Assembly: GCA_028023455.1 (NCBI GenBank)
Contig: JAQFVV010012394.1
Coordinates: forward strand, 31,402,885 to 31,466,884
Direction of reading: 5' to 3'
DNA length: 64,000 nt
From: Epiperipatus broadwayi
Lineage: Eukaryota > Onychophora > Udeonychophora > Euonychophora > Peripatidae
Both the position numbers and the translations under genes were made by a program. The notes below the pieces were generated by a model, which was given only the letters and a program-made list of their open reading frames with translations, did not search any database and had not been told where the DNA came from. The stretch's first letter is position 1. Every line of letters begins with the position of its first letter. Below are positions 13,835-25,914 of this stretch, one piece after another.

Positions 13835-14325
13835 TGATGTGATGTTGATGTGATATAATACGCTGCCTTATTCAGAGTCAGGAATCTCTCAGCCAGTATG
13901 ACCACTTTACCTTCCCCCATCCCATGTCCTAAGTTTCTTCCTATATTCTTCTCTATCTTGCTCCATCCCATTTCCACAGCATAGTCTTTATCAACTCCAT
14001 GGCCTTTTTATCTAAATCTCTCTTATCTTTTCCCAAACCCAACATGAAAACCAAGAACCCACTTTCAGTATAATCACTTTGTTTATACTTATTCTACCAC
14101 AATTTCATTATTTGTACCCTTTCTGCTTGCAGGTATTTCCATTCAATTAACAGATGTCTAATATTTTCTATGCCTACTTTACACAATTTGCAGACTAAAT
14201 CACCCACATTTTTTCCATTTATGTGTATATTTCCTTGTTGCTAAAGATCCTGTTCAAGCCTTATTAAACAGTAAACTACTTTGCTCAAAAATACAAGAAG
14301 CCCCATCTTTTGAATAAAAGTATAA
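13835..14325 (-). pseudogene. LINE family E, 3' fragment
   Basis: The minus strand carries the same C-terminal segment and 3' UTR as the copies at 28630-29640 and 35636-36590, including the region that encodes the C-x2-C...H-x4-C knuckle. The 3' end is a TGATG-type pentanucleotide tail near 13835. Frames are broken, and this is the most diverged of the three copies. Confidence 0.65.
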
Positions 14326-14454
14326 GTAAAGATTAAAAAATGTCCATAAATATATTCATGAAAAGTAAACTGTATTCATATTGATTAGTTATTCTATGGA
14401 ATTTTCTTACCCCCATATATAGTTGCAATCTCGCCACAATATGCTTTCCTTTTC

Positions 14455-14565
14455 TCATGAAGGTTTTAGAAAGAGAAAGGCTTTATAAAGATTAAAGCCT
14501 TTCTCTTTCTAATTACATACTGTCTGTGCGCTTGACAAATAATTAGAACGTTTCATGAAGGTTTT
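14455..14565. repeat. Hairpin insertion flanked by 13 bp direct repeats
   Basis: Arms 14468-14485 and 14493-14510 are perfect 18 bp inverted repeats (AGAAAGAGAAAGGCTTTA) with a 7-base loop. The segment is flanked by direct copies of TCATGAAGGTTTT at 14455-14467 and 14553-14565. The layout suggests a small insertion with target duplication or template-switch repair. Confidence 0.65.
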
Positions 14566-15236
14566 GTTTAAAAATCACTCTAGAAATTCTGACTTGCAAA
14601 GAATTTTTATCATATGCACATTTGAAGATAAATATTATAAAAGATTCTTAGCACTACATTTTTAAAAGTCATTTCTTGTTTTTGGAGTTAATAAAATTAA
14701 TAAAATATATATACATTGTTATTTTAAAAGTTGGATGCCTTGACATCAATTTGAAATTATTGATTGTTTTTGATATTGGGGTTGTCTAAGTGTTGACTGA
14801 TTTTAATGATATATATACACATGTGTGTAATAATGAAGTATTACGATGAAAAAATAAGTACCAATACACAACTTTATTTACATTAAGTTTTATACTCTCA
14901 TTAGTTATTGTCATAATAAAGAAGTATCAAACTCATTGGTCATATTTTCCAGAATAAATTACTGATCTTCAGGTGAGCACAGATTTAAAAATCCAAATCT
15001 TTTCTTATAAATGATTATCTGATTTTCTCTTTAAATCCCATGACTATAAACATGTATATGTAAATGCATAAATATAATCACAATCAAATGCACAAACATG
15101 CATATATGGTAGTTAACTTTTTAATACAATATCATAAAAAACTTTTAACGTGTGAAAATGATTTATGTACATATCATGACACTTTAGTTTGAAATCTTGC
15201 ATGCTAATGTTCATCGAAAAACTGAATTGCAATGTA

Positions 15237-15701
15237 TCACGAGTTTAGATGCTCTCCAATACTAGAGACTGTATCCCACATTGCTGTTGCTGTCAGCTCT
15301 TCGTAAATAAGCTCTCTGGGGAATTTATAAAGAGTTAAATTCCTATCGGTGACAGCTAACACTAATGATCTCGGTGAAAAATTTTTTTGGAAAGTTGTGA
15401 ATAATTTTTTTGGGATGGTGCTGTTGAAATTAATGTTTATTTCTTGCAGTTCATCTTGATTCCATATCGTTGGGGAGGGCTCTTCATTATTGTTTTTTAT
15501 GAGGTTTAAATTATTTATGTCAGCTTGATTTACCTTTCTAAATCTTGCTGTCTGTGGTAATGCTGGACTTTTTTCATTGCTGTGAGGCTGCTGATTTATT
15601 TTTGTTACGTTCGCGTATGTTTTTGCGTTAGCCGCAGTTTTCATTTTATCGACGTTTGTTTGAGCGCAATTTACATCGTTCGCTTCTTGACACGATGCCA
15701 T
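15237..15701 (-). CDS. Hypothetical protein, 154 aa, possible LINE ORF1/gag-like N-terminus
   Basis: An ATG-initiated frame of 154 codons on the minus strand with balanced composition, unlike the low-complexity frames elsewhere. The first 60 residues are polar and Ala/Asn/Lys-rich (MASCQEANDVNC...KTYANVTK). A more structured C-terminal third holds RSLVLAVTDRNLTLYKFPRE and ends at a TGA after GEHLNS. The coding DNA keeps many CpGs, unlike its surroundings, so it is either recently inserted or unmethylated. The pattern of a disordered N-terminus leading into a short beta-rich segment resembles LINE ORF1 or gag proteins; the frame may be cut short relative to such a protein. It could equally be a 5' coding exon of a host gene. 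I do not recognise a named family. Confidence 0.5.
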   Translation of the reverse strand: MASCQEANDVNCAQTNVDKMKTAANAKTYANVTKINQQPHSNEKSPALPQTARFRKVNQADINNLNLIKNNNEEPSPTIWNQDELQEININFNSTIPKKLFTTFQKNFSPRSLVLAVTDRNLTLYKFPRELIYEELTATAMWDTVSSIGEHLNS

Positions 15702-15877
15702 GCTTGTTTATGACATTAGAATTTATTTTTGGTTATGAACGATCGTATTACTTACTTTTTGCTAGAAAACAACTGTTCAGTAATCAGCCATCGCTGTCTT
15801 TATCTATCACAGTTATATATCACAGTTTTTAGTGTGAAAATGATTAGAATATGGAAAAAAAAAGATTATTAATAAGA

Positions 15878-16121
<244 letters not shown>

Positions 16122-16179
16122 TAACACTTATTTGAAAAGATTATAAAATAGTGTAAATATATTTTATCATCTTCAATTT

Positions 16180-16340
16180 GCTTGTATTTTGATGATTACA
16201 ATTTGATATACAAGTGTCAAAACTTCATCCACTCATATTTTTGCCATCATACATGTTAGATAGATATATTAATAAATATTACTAATAATTTACTAAGCTA
16301 GAGATTATCATATTATTCATAAGATAGATGTAGTTTTATA
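16180..16340 (+). repeat. Dispersed repeat family D fragment
   Basis: Shares the order TTGATATACAAGTGTCAAA, CCACTCATA and AGAGATTATC with 21055-21210 and 51885-52040. All copies are strongly diverged. It has no coding capacity. Confidence 0.5.
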
Positions 16341-16699
16341 AATTTATTTAATGATTAATATAGTATTGAGGTCTATAGTGCAAACTGTAGTAATTTCATA
16401 CTGTTAAATACTGAACAAACAATGAAGGTATATCTAAGAGACTGTAACCTTGAAGCACAAAAGAGTAGTAATTCAACCCAAAATGCATTTGGAGGAGGGA
16501 GTATTTGTCTTTTCAAATGTCTTTATTCATATGTTGCAGGAATAACTGTTCTAGAATGAAAGTTTTAAGAATATCTAAAAAATAATAAACATTTTCAATA
16601 ATTTTTAAATAGTTCCTTTTAGTATTACAATTTGTAAACCATCATAATGCTTTCTGTAAATAAATTTAACTGAATTTACTATAAAATTTTGATTCTTAA

Positions 16700-16930
16700 T
16701 TTTTATATATCTTCATTTATACATTTTGGGAATATGTAGTAGATGTTTTAAATGTATATAAAAATATGTATATGAAGTTAAGCTTAAATATGTACAATAT
16801 ATGTAAGATATTAAGTTATTCCATGCATATCTAGCTTACCTAAAATGTGATGTGATTTCAAATATCTGCATGATCACACAAAATTATCTGACTCTTTATG
16901 CTGATGGATGGTTATATTATGGGAGACCGG
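16700..16930 (+). repeat. Diverged dispersed repeat, pair with 20150-20350
   Basis: Both stretches share ordered blocks around ATATATGT, AAGT(T)ATTC(C/T)ATG and a following GTGATT element. Similarity is low and the call rests on block order. Confidence 0.35.
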
Positions 16931-17139
16931 AAACTTATCATGCCCTGATAAAGACAAAAACATAAAACTGTATATCTATAGTACAATAATTTTTCAATTT
17001 TTACAAGGTGTTAAAAGTGAAAAAGACTGTCTTTACATTTTGTTGTGAGTGGGATAGTGAAAGTTATTGAATTGTCTATATGGATATGTTGAGATTCAAG
17101 TATGGATATTTTTTTTTTAAAATGCAGAAGTATTATGAT

Positions 17140-17205
17140 ATAGTGATCTGGTCCAGTTGATGATATTAGTTCAACATGATGTCTTGATAATCATTTATCT
17201 TTTTT
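17140..17205 (+). repeat. Decayed hammerhead-repeat relic
   Basis: GGTCCAG, TTGATGA, a 13-base stem-loop-like segment, TGATGTC and TTGATAATCATTTATC align in order with the intact hammerhead at 24841-24899, including the distal stem I partner GATAATCATTTATC. Core changes (TTGATGA, GATG for GAAA) make it inactive. Confidence 0.4.
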
Positions 17206-17209
17206 AAGG

Positions 17210-20150
17210 TATGTTTGTGCAAATGATCAGGAATTTATGAAAGAATAAAAGTTTTAAAGCTATATATATATATGATATAGGAATCAATTATAATATATGA
17301 ATATACCATAGATAATATGTAATAAAATACATTCTAACAGAATATGTAAATAATTATCAACTATTATAGTAGTAGTAAATAATTGTCTACATACTCTTGT
17401 AGAATTTATTTTATTATATACAATGTAATCACATAGCTACATTGCTGTATGAAAAAAAAACTAGATAATTGACAATCAGTTTCTTAAATTTAGATTCATG
17501 AGAAAATAATTAATTTTCCCATATAGTTTTTTATAACAATAATGGATATTTATTTTAAATATTTTATATACCACATGACAATATAAGAATTCTCAAACAT
17601 TAATTTTTTTAATAATAATATGAATATTTTAATATGTGATAATTTAAAAAGTAGTAATAGACAGAGAAAAATTTTAATCAAATAAACAATTTCTTTTGTT
17701 TTCTCTTCAATAATTTTAACTATTTACTAGTATTAAATTTAGTTTTGAAAAATGTGTTGAGGGAAAATGGTTTTCTCTCCAGTGAATTATTTAGCTATTT
17801 TAATTTTAATTTTTGAGAGAGATAAAATAGGTAAAGTTTTATGTTTAGTGGTATTTTTAAAAAAAAGTGAGAAAATATATAAAGTTCTAACATTTCTTAA
17901 ATTTTACTTTAAATAATTAGAGTTGTTTTTCTTTCTTTTCTCTTTATTTCTTTCTTTTCTCTTTATCTCTCTTTAAATTAATAAACGGTGTTTATCAGTT
18001 CAATGTAATTAGATAGTTATCTTGTTTTTTTTTTTGGCATAATAGAAAAACAAGTACAGGTGAATTTTTTACTTGTTTTGCAATAAAAAAGAGAAAAATA
18101 ACAGAATTATTCTTAATAAAAATGGACCTAATTGGTCAATGTTTAGTCTGGTCATGTAGAAGACAGAATTATGACTGGTGGGAGACAGGTTTGTACTAAA
18201 AATAGACTGCAGATTAATCAGAATACTTGTCTCTTGTAAAAAGCATTTATTCCTGACCAAGTTATTGAAGAGAACAGACAGTTCCTAATCAATCTGTTGA
18301 AGAAGACAGCAAGAGAATTTAGTTGTGAAGAGCACACTATGTTTAGCTGTAATAAGTGTGTTTTCTAAAATGAAAACAATCATGTGCTAAGTTTAACTAA
18401 AAGCTGAACATCATCTACCTCCATGTAATCTGTTTCACTGAAGAAAAATGTGAAAGAAAAGATACACCTGAAGCAATCTGTGTAATCCTTGCTATAACCA
18501 AGAGCATAAGTATCTCTATCTTTGTGTGGATAATAGTTTAGCCAGACCTGAAAAATTATTAGAAAGATAAATGGAAAAATTCTTACTGTGTGTTAGCCTG
18601 AAACTATTTTATTGCAAAGTGAATAAATTAACTGTGTACATTAGTAGCCTGGAATTGAAAAGCATTCAAGGAGAAAGTCTACATGGAAACTAAAAATTAC
18701 AAGTGTTAAAAAAAGTCTAAAAAAAATAAAAGCCTGGTAAAAAAGTATTTTTGTTAATATCCATATTTCATTAAAGTTATAAAGGAGAGTTCAAGTTAAA
18801 TAACAATTGATAATAATTAATAATTTCATTAGTACATTTTAATCAAAACATGATATTATTTTACCTCTAAAATTAGGATTTTAGCCAATTTAAAATTTTT
18901 TATTTCTTAGATAAATTTTTGTTTTTTATTTATAAATAATATTTGATCATAATAAGTAATTTTATTAATCTACCATTTTCTTATAAAACATGTTTTTGTT
19001 ATTCTTTGATTTATTATTTCAAAATTATACAAAAGTTTAATAAATTTAACTGCTTATCTTTGATTAAAAAATTGTTTCCAATTTTACTTATTGAAAAGAA
19101 AATAACTTAATAATAAAAAAAGTTAATTAAATTAATGAATGAAAATATAATCATTAATCATTTTTGCTATATGCAACAATATTTTTGATAAAATTTATAA
19201 ATTTTTATTATCATATTTTCATGTCATTTTTTATTTTTTTAATTATTAATCAGTTAGTTTATTAAATAATTGTTTATAAAAATATTATAGTGTTAATGTT
19301 TTTATTTCTCCAACTATCTGTTGCATGAATTGAGTGTGTGTGGCTTGATTATAATACAGTTTAATGTTTTAGGAATTTAAATTTTATCCCAGTAAAGATA
19401 TTTAATTATGATAGAGTAAACCTATAAATTGTTTAAAATTATATAGATTAAGTTATTATATGTATTTATCTCTTGCTTCAGTCATAAACATAGAGTTTTT
19501 ACTTCCTGAGCTAGTTTAGAACATAATGGCTAGTTCTATGGATGTAAGGATTTATGCTGGTGTTTGGACACCTACATGATAACTCTGTATGATGCAAAGG
19601 TATCAATCACTTTTAAAGTTCATTCATTTAATTTTTCTTTTTTTTAATTAAAATCTTAGTTTATAGTTGGCCTGCATATTCATGTTACTAAATGGCCAGG
19701 GCATTGATGATGATCAGAATGTATCAATATTTTAGCATTATTTTTTATCATTAAATTCTGATGGATAATGTAGCACCAAAGTATGTGCAATCAAAAAAAG
19801 TATTGTATTATGTTCTACCCTAAGTTTAGAAGTTTCAAGATAAGTAGTTGTTTTTATTCCGTACCTCATTTAAATTTAGTCAGAAGAATGACTGTTGATT
19901 TCATGTTTGTTTTTTAATAAATGTTATTGATGAGTTTATTATCTTGGGTCATACTGGTGATGCAGCTTATAACTGTAGTTGTTATAACTACTTATATAGT
20001 TAGTCCAATATTCGCACTCATTTGTACATGTGTATATGCTCATTTACCCATATACTTGTTTATTGTATTGAATATTTGGGGATGATAGTTGTTTCCCATC
20101 TACCCAAATCACTCTATATTCAACCTTAACATTTTGTGATCTTGTAATAT
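17210..20150. other. AT-rich, no gene seen
   Basis: Long poly-A/T-rich sequence. The portion 18060-18700 is less AT-biased but has stops in all frames and no recognised motif. Confidence 0.4.
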
Positions 20151-20350
20151 TGCAAATGGTGCACAATGTGGAATTAAATTTAAATATATCTAATATATGT
20201 GTATGTGTGAAGTAAAGTTATTCTATGTATTTACATCTAATGGACATGAGAAATGAAGTGATTCCAAAATGCATGCATAATGGCAGAGCAAGGGGATTAT
20301 ATTACCTTCTGTGATAATTAATGATTATGGTAGAGTTAAAATGGTATGGG
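20150..20350 (+). repeat. Diverged dispersed repeat, partner of 16700-16930
   Basis: See the block order shared with 16700-16930; element class unknown. Confidence 0.35.
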
Positions 20351-20964
20351 GAGTGTACTGATGAAAACTAAAAACTTAAAAATTTTGAATTAAGGTTCGT
20401 AATTTATATTTTTTTCAAATTGTTGTTTATCAGTGAATTTCTGTCACTATGAATATGTTTTTTTAAATGAAATAAAAAATATATGTACAACCATATTAGA
20501 GATAAGCTTTATATTGTATAATTAACAAGGTGTGCCTAGTATGTTTTTGACTCTTTAATCATAATAATCATGATTAATCTTGGCATTGACAGTGAAAAGA
20601 AAATTGTTGTATTATTAGGGAACAAGTCACAATAAAGAATTTGCAATATTTGAATAGTAAATAAGTTATTATATTGGTCATGTTTTAAAAAGAAGAATGC
20701 AAGAAACTTTTTTGTTAATTGCATGCTTATCTCTAGCAAGATCTCTCTCACTTTGCATTTGGCATCATTACATTCAGAACAGACAACAGTAGCAGAAGTG
20801 GATTCGAAAGTATGACCTAGGTAAGATTTGTATTCATAAAAAATTAATTTAGTGTCAGTAATTTCATGTATATATTTTTAGATTTATTTCCAATTTTTAT
20901 TTTATCACACATTTCTGAATCATATGACCAAATGTATGCAAATTAAGACTCATGATCCACAAGA

Positions 20965-21006
20965 TAGACATTTTGTGCTAAATCAGCATTTGTCAGTTGA
21001 TTCAGG
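20965..21006 (-). ncRNA. Decayed hammerhead ribozyme motif
   Basis: On the minus strand ATCAA, CTGACAA, TGCT-GATTT-AGCA (stem-loop II) and AAAATGTC follow in the order of a hammerhead core. The catalytic G8 and G12 positions are changed, so it is a relic. Stem II is fully conserved relative to the 24.8 kb copy. Confidence 0.4.
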
Positions 21007-21054
21007 TCACAATTTTTCACACATTTTGTTTCAGTGTTATATAGATAGCAAATT

Positions 21055-21210
21055 ACTATAGTTTGATTTACAAGTATCAAATTTTCAGTACTCACAACTT
21101 TGATATAAACCACTTTGTATAAATATATTAATGATTATTACCAAACTTTTATTAAATTAGACATTATGCCTAGATCAAATATACTCTTTAAATTTTATCT
21201 AATTAATAAT
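21055..21210 (+). repeat. Dispersed repeat family D fragment
   Basis: TTTGATTTACAAGTATCAAA and the following 130 bases align with 51890-52030 and 16190-16330. Confidence 0.5.
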
Positions 21211-23000
21211 ATGTCAATAGTGCTATAGAGGTATTTGAGTTTTCCTTGTCGATGTTGATAGAATAGACAACATTCTCTATATCACCCTCAAGCAAAGTAA
21301 AGTCTGGTTTCTTTCAATACCTTATTTACACAATTATATATATATATATATATATTATGCGAATAACTGAAAATAATCTACATATTGTTAAATTTTAATA
21401 AGTAGAACAGAAAAATGAATGCATTTTCCAGACATTTATTTTTTTAATAAATTTTCTGTAAATGCTCTATTAATTTAAAAGAGTTCTATTTTTTAAATAA
21501 AAATTACTAAGGTGTAATAAAATGTTGTTAATACATGAAATTCAATAAAATCTATATCAAAGATCATGACGAAAAGAAAACTTTAATATCAAATTTATTA
21601 CAAAATTTTTATCATTATATTAAAATCAATATAAATTGCACTTAGAGCAATTTCTTTTAGATAAGCAAAATATAATCAATTAAAATAATTGAAGAATTGT
21701 TGGTAAAAAATTAATTAAAAGATGAGAAGGGAGAGGTTTAATATCTTATCTAATTAATGAAAATTAATAAAAATAAAACAAAATATTTCTTTTGTAAACA
21801 GTTGATAAGTTGTTTTTATCCTAATTAAATTTAATCGTTTACTGTACGTTAATCAAAGGTTTTGTTCTTTGTTATATTCTATATATGTATATGCAGCATA
21901 GAACAGTTTATATACTGTATATATATATTTATTTTTGTTGGTTGAAATTTATTTTTATATTCGCACTAAAGTAGAACTACTTTTCCCCAAAACCAAGATG
22001 TTTTTTCATATAACTTTTATGTCCTTCAATAGCTTTTCTTCCCAATTCACAATGAATTTTTTTATATCAATATTAACTCTTTTCTATTATTTTATGCAAC
22101 AATGGACATTCATTTAGTAATAATTAACAGATCATTTTAAAATATTTTCACAATCTTTTTTTTCTTTATATATTGAATTGCCTCACTTTAAAATATATAG
22201 GTGAATTGCTTGATTTTTGCAACAGTTACTTTTTTACAGTGTATCATATAACTTCATATTTATCTCAGTTAAATTGGAATCATCTTTAAAATCCGTCATT
22301 ACTTTAAAGCGATTAGCATGTTCTAAATTAAATTCATTTGCATGGTTTGAAAATTAAAAATATCAGCATCGATAATTTTGACCCTGCTGAAAAGCAACTG
22401 CATCACCTTCTGCGTTTGGGATGTCTTATAGTTGAAAGAATCCCCTACTGCCCTTCAGCCATTTTGTTATTCTCGTACGAGTCGTGACGAAAATGGTACT
22501 TTTTCACAAACACCTGCAATTGTTCTGTGGCAGACCCCTTTCCAAATTTCAAAACAAACAAAAACTACATAGGGAAGTCTTGAAGATGTAATATTGCTAT
22601 TGTGTTCGTTGTTTTGGTATATGTATTTCACTGATACATTGAATTAGGCAGAAAAAGAAAGTTAATATTTATATTTACATATTTATTTTTTATCCATGTT
22701 TACAAAAAGAACTACCAATGATAATTTTAGCATAAAGCCATCAAATAAAAATACTTATCTTACATATACCATTTAATTTATGTTGACCTTTTTTTTTTAA
22801 TTTGAAATTTAGAATTAGTTTTATTATTATTACAATTATTAAACTAAAAAAAGTACAACAAACAAGAACGAAACAGAATTGTCTTCCGATCTAAGGATCT
22901 TTTTTTCTCCATATTTACCTAATTAAATAAGTAGCATTGTTAATCAAAGAAAGTTTCTAGTTTTTTTGAATGGTCTCAGGTATTTAAGATATCACATATC
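21210..23000. other. No gene recognised
   Basis: AT-rich. The 22380-22600 stretch is locally more GC-rich and holds a TCGTACGAGTCGTGACGA segment with several CpGs, but no open frame or RNA fold that I can identify. A short (AT)n lies at about 21337-21356. Confidence 0.4.
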
Positions 23001-23006
23001 AGTCAT

Positions 23007-23008
<2 letters not shown>

Positions 23009-23073
<65 letters not shown>
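23009..23073. repeat. (GA)n microsatellite
   Basis: Perfect GA for about 65 bases, followed by a G-rich stretch. Confidence 0.95.
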
Positions 23074-23076
<3 letters not shown>

Positions 23077-23159
23077 GGGGGGACATGGACAAGGAGAAAG
23101 AGAGATAGAGAAAGAAATAGATTCAAATTCTTTTTACATAAGCTATCATAAACACGTTA

Positions 23160-23612
<453 letters not shown>

Positions 23613-23839
23613 TTAAAACTATGAAAACTATACTATTTTATCAACTTTAAATGTTTTAAGACTATGTTCAAAAATATTTTTATTTCCAATTCTTTAATCA
23701 AAATAATTGATTTTATTTTTAAATAGGAAAGAGATGATGTTTTATAAGGTAACCTTTTTTCGTTATTATAATTACTGCAACTGAGTAAGTTTTCTGAATT
23801 ACATATATCCTATTATTTATAGATAAGCCATATTATATT

Positions 23840-24551
23840 TTATCATCATTATTTTTAACCATTATCAATCCACTGCAGGATGAAGATTGCTTCAAGTTCA
23901 ATCCACCTTTTTCAATCTCTAACCTCTCTTCTTTACTTTACTCCAGCATACTTCTTTATTTTATTCATCCATCTCACATGTTGTCTCCTTCTGAGTCTTT
24001 ACAATCTTTTAGAATTCAATTTAAGAATTTTAACTATTTATCAATTATCATTTCTTTTAACAATGTGTCCACCCCAACTCCACTTCAGTCATTCTATTAT
24101 TTCAGTGATGGCAGTAACACCTGTTTGTACTCTCACCCATGTAATTCACTTTTTTGATCTCTTCTTATTACTCCTAACATGCATATCTCCATACTTTGTT
24201 GAATGGTCTGAACTCTCTGTATTGCTCTTCTGTTAAATGTCCAAGTCTCAGACTCATAAATAAGAATTGGCAACATGCACTTATTAAAGACTTTCCTTTT
24301 CAAACATATAGGCATATTTCCTTTTAATATTAAATTACTTCTACAACAAGCACTCCAATTAAGTTTAATTCTACGATTAATTTCATCCATTATATTTCCA
24401 TCTGTAGTAATAATCTGACCAAGGTCTTTGTAGTTGTTAACTTCTTCTAATTCATTATTATCAATCTTTACTTGTTTTTAAGAAAATCCATTGAATATTA
24501 CTTTAGCATTTTTAACATTTATTTTTAATCCTCCTTTCTTACTTTTATTTG
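23840..24551 (-). pseudogene. RTE-clade LINE, 3' part, first segment
   Basis: Minus-strand coding remnant of an RTE-type polyprotein. It reads EINRRIKLNWSACCRSNLI, KGNMPICLKRKVFNKCMLP, SETWTFNRRAIQRVQ and MLGVIRRDQ, the conserved post-RT region of RTE elements. The 3' end is near 23840, next to CATCATTATT, the remnant of a TGA-type tail. Upstream (higher coordinates) the element is interrupted at 24551 by a palindromic insertion and resumes at 25043. Frames are broken. Confidence 0.85.
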
Positions 24552-24651
24552 TAATATAGGGTATATGAGCACAGACTTTCACATAACCCACCACTCTCCA
24601 CTCTATCTAATAACACTGATACACTCAAGCACATATATGCTGAAAAGATAA

Positions 24652-24710
24652 ATAATCACCAATATACGTATTTCATGCTAAACCAGCAATCATCAGTTGG
24701 TCCAGATTAT
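24652..24710 (-). ncRNA. Hammerhead ribozyme, left arm copy
   Basis: Reverse-complement counterpart of 24841-24899. CTGATGA lies at 24690-24696 on the minus strand, and the core is identical to the right-arm copy. Confidence 0.8.
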
Positions 24711-24840
24711 CATCTCCCACACATATATACTATAAGTGCTCAGATTCATATTAAGATAGACAATCTTCATACTTTAAAGTATGAAGATTGTCTATCTTAA
24801 TATATATCTGAGCACTTATAGTATATATGTGTGGGAGATG

Positions 24841-24899
24841 ATAATCTAGACCAACTGATGATTGCTGGTTTAGCATGAAATACGTATATTGGTGATTAT
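24841..24899 (+). ncRNA. Hammerhead ribozyme, right arm copy
   Basis: Stem I pairs ATAATC (24841-24846) and ACCAA (24850-24854) with TTGGT (24889-24893) and GATTAT (24894-24899). The core CTGATGA is at 24855-24861. Stem II is TGCT/AGCA with loop GGTTT, and GAAA is at 24877-24880. Stem III is the self-complementary ATACGTAT (24880-24887), and the cleavage triplet ATA ends at 24888. All invariant core bases are present. The 10.1/11.1 position is a T-T mismatch instead of the usual G-C. Stem III has no loop, so cleavage would favour a dimeric fold, as known for retrozyme and Penelope hammerheads. Confidence 0.85.
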
Positions 24900-25042
24900 T
24901 TATCTTTTCAGCATATATGTGCTTGAGTGTATCAGTGTTATTAGATAGAGTGGAGAGTGGTGGGTTATGTGAAAGTCTGTGCTCATATACCCTATATTAC
25001 ATATATAGACACATGGTATATATTAAGCCTGTGTTTCAGTTA

Positions 25043-25210
25043 TTACTTTTATTTGATAACTCTTCCAATATTTCCTGAAGCTTTAAAGCATTATTTGCAA
25101 ACGCAATTATATCATCTGCGAAATCTAGATGACTAAATAATTACATTAACTTTTATTCTCTTAGCTTCCCATTTTAATCCACAAAAATACTTCTTGAATT
25201 TTATTTATAA
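25043..25210 (-). pseudogene. RTE-clade LINE, second segment after insertion
   Basis: Continues the RTE sequence broken at 24551: TCTTCCAATATTTCCTGAAG, then TTTGCAAACGCAATTATATC and TTAATCCACAAAAATACTTC match 43795-43970 of the longer RTE copy. Confidence 0.8.
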
Positions 25211-25257
25211 AAATATAAAATTTGAGAAAAAAATTACAAATAATAATAAGTTTTTTT

Positions 25258-25335
25258 TTCCCCATATGTCATAGCATCGGACGGGAAACGAACCCCGTTG
25301 CGCTGACCTCTCGGCTAACAACGCTTGACTGCGTT
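25258..25335 (-). repeat. tRNA-derived sequence lacking the anticodon arm
   Basis: On the minus strand TTAGCCGAGAGG matches an A box (D arm), and GGTTCGTTTCC matches a B box with one change, inside an ACGGG...CCCGT stem. They are only about 10 bases apart, so the anticodon arm is missing. It is a GC-rich island in AT-rich DNA. It is either a tRNA pseudogene or a SINE head; the spacing rules out a normal tRNA. Confidence 0.45.
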
Positions 25336-25339
25336 ATTT

Positions 25340-25914
25340 TTTTTATTATTAACTTATAACATAGTAATAAATTGTATTTCGCAATGAATTTTACTTATAA
25401 ACTTAAAATTACTTTTATAAAAAAAATATTTAATGCAGTTACTACACCAAAGAGTTAAAATTCTTAAATTTCTTTGATATTATATAAATTACTTAATCTT
25501 TTTGATATTTTTACACTTTCTTTCTGATATTTTTCATATTTATAACAATTTTTTTTTTTAAAAATCCCGTTTAAATTGAGATATATCTTTCAAACAAAGT
25601 AAGAAATTGCTATTATTCCCATACATTTTAAAATAAGATCTATTTTTATTAAGATTGAATATTCTAAAAAGATTTTTTGCCCGTTTATTTAAGATGTTAG
25701 AAATCATTTGCAGCTAAATCAATACATTAAAAAAAATGAATTGTTTTTTAAATCACAGCTTTGAGGGTCAAAGGTCACACTATATTATCTGTTACACGGT
25801 CATTGGTTCAACTGAATATGTATAACTCAAATAATAAATTGAAAGTATTACAATCTATAGAAAGTTTTATGTTCAACAAACGTCACATGATCATCATTTC
25901 TTAAGCTTGCTTAT
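25340..25914. other. No gene recognised
   Basis: AT-rich filler without protein-like frames. Confidence 0.4.

Larger units (their letters stand above)
24552..25042. mobile_element. Palindromic hammerhead element with 13 bp TSD
   Basis: Two near-identical arms of about 225 bases meet at a central TACTTTAAAGTA around 24777. Each arm contains one hammerhead ribozyme facing outward and, beyond it, a tRNA-like region. The insertion splits an RTE sequence whose two halves rejoin in register. TTACTTTTATTTG occurs at 24539-24551 and again at 25043-25055 as a perfect 13 bp target duplication. About 40 bases beyond the right arm (to 25042) lack a left counterpart. No protein is encoded, so it must be mobilised in trans. 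Confidence 0.85.
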
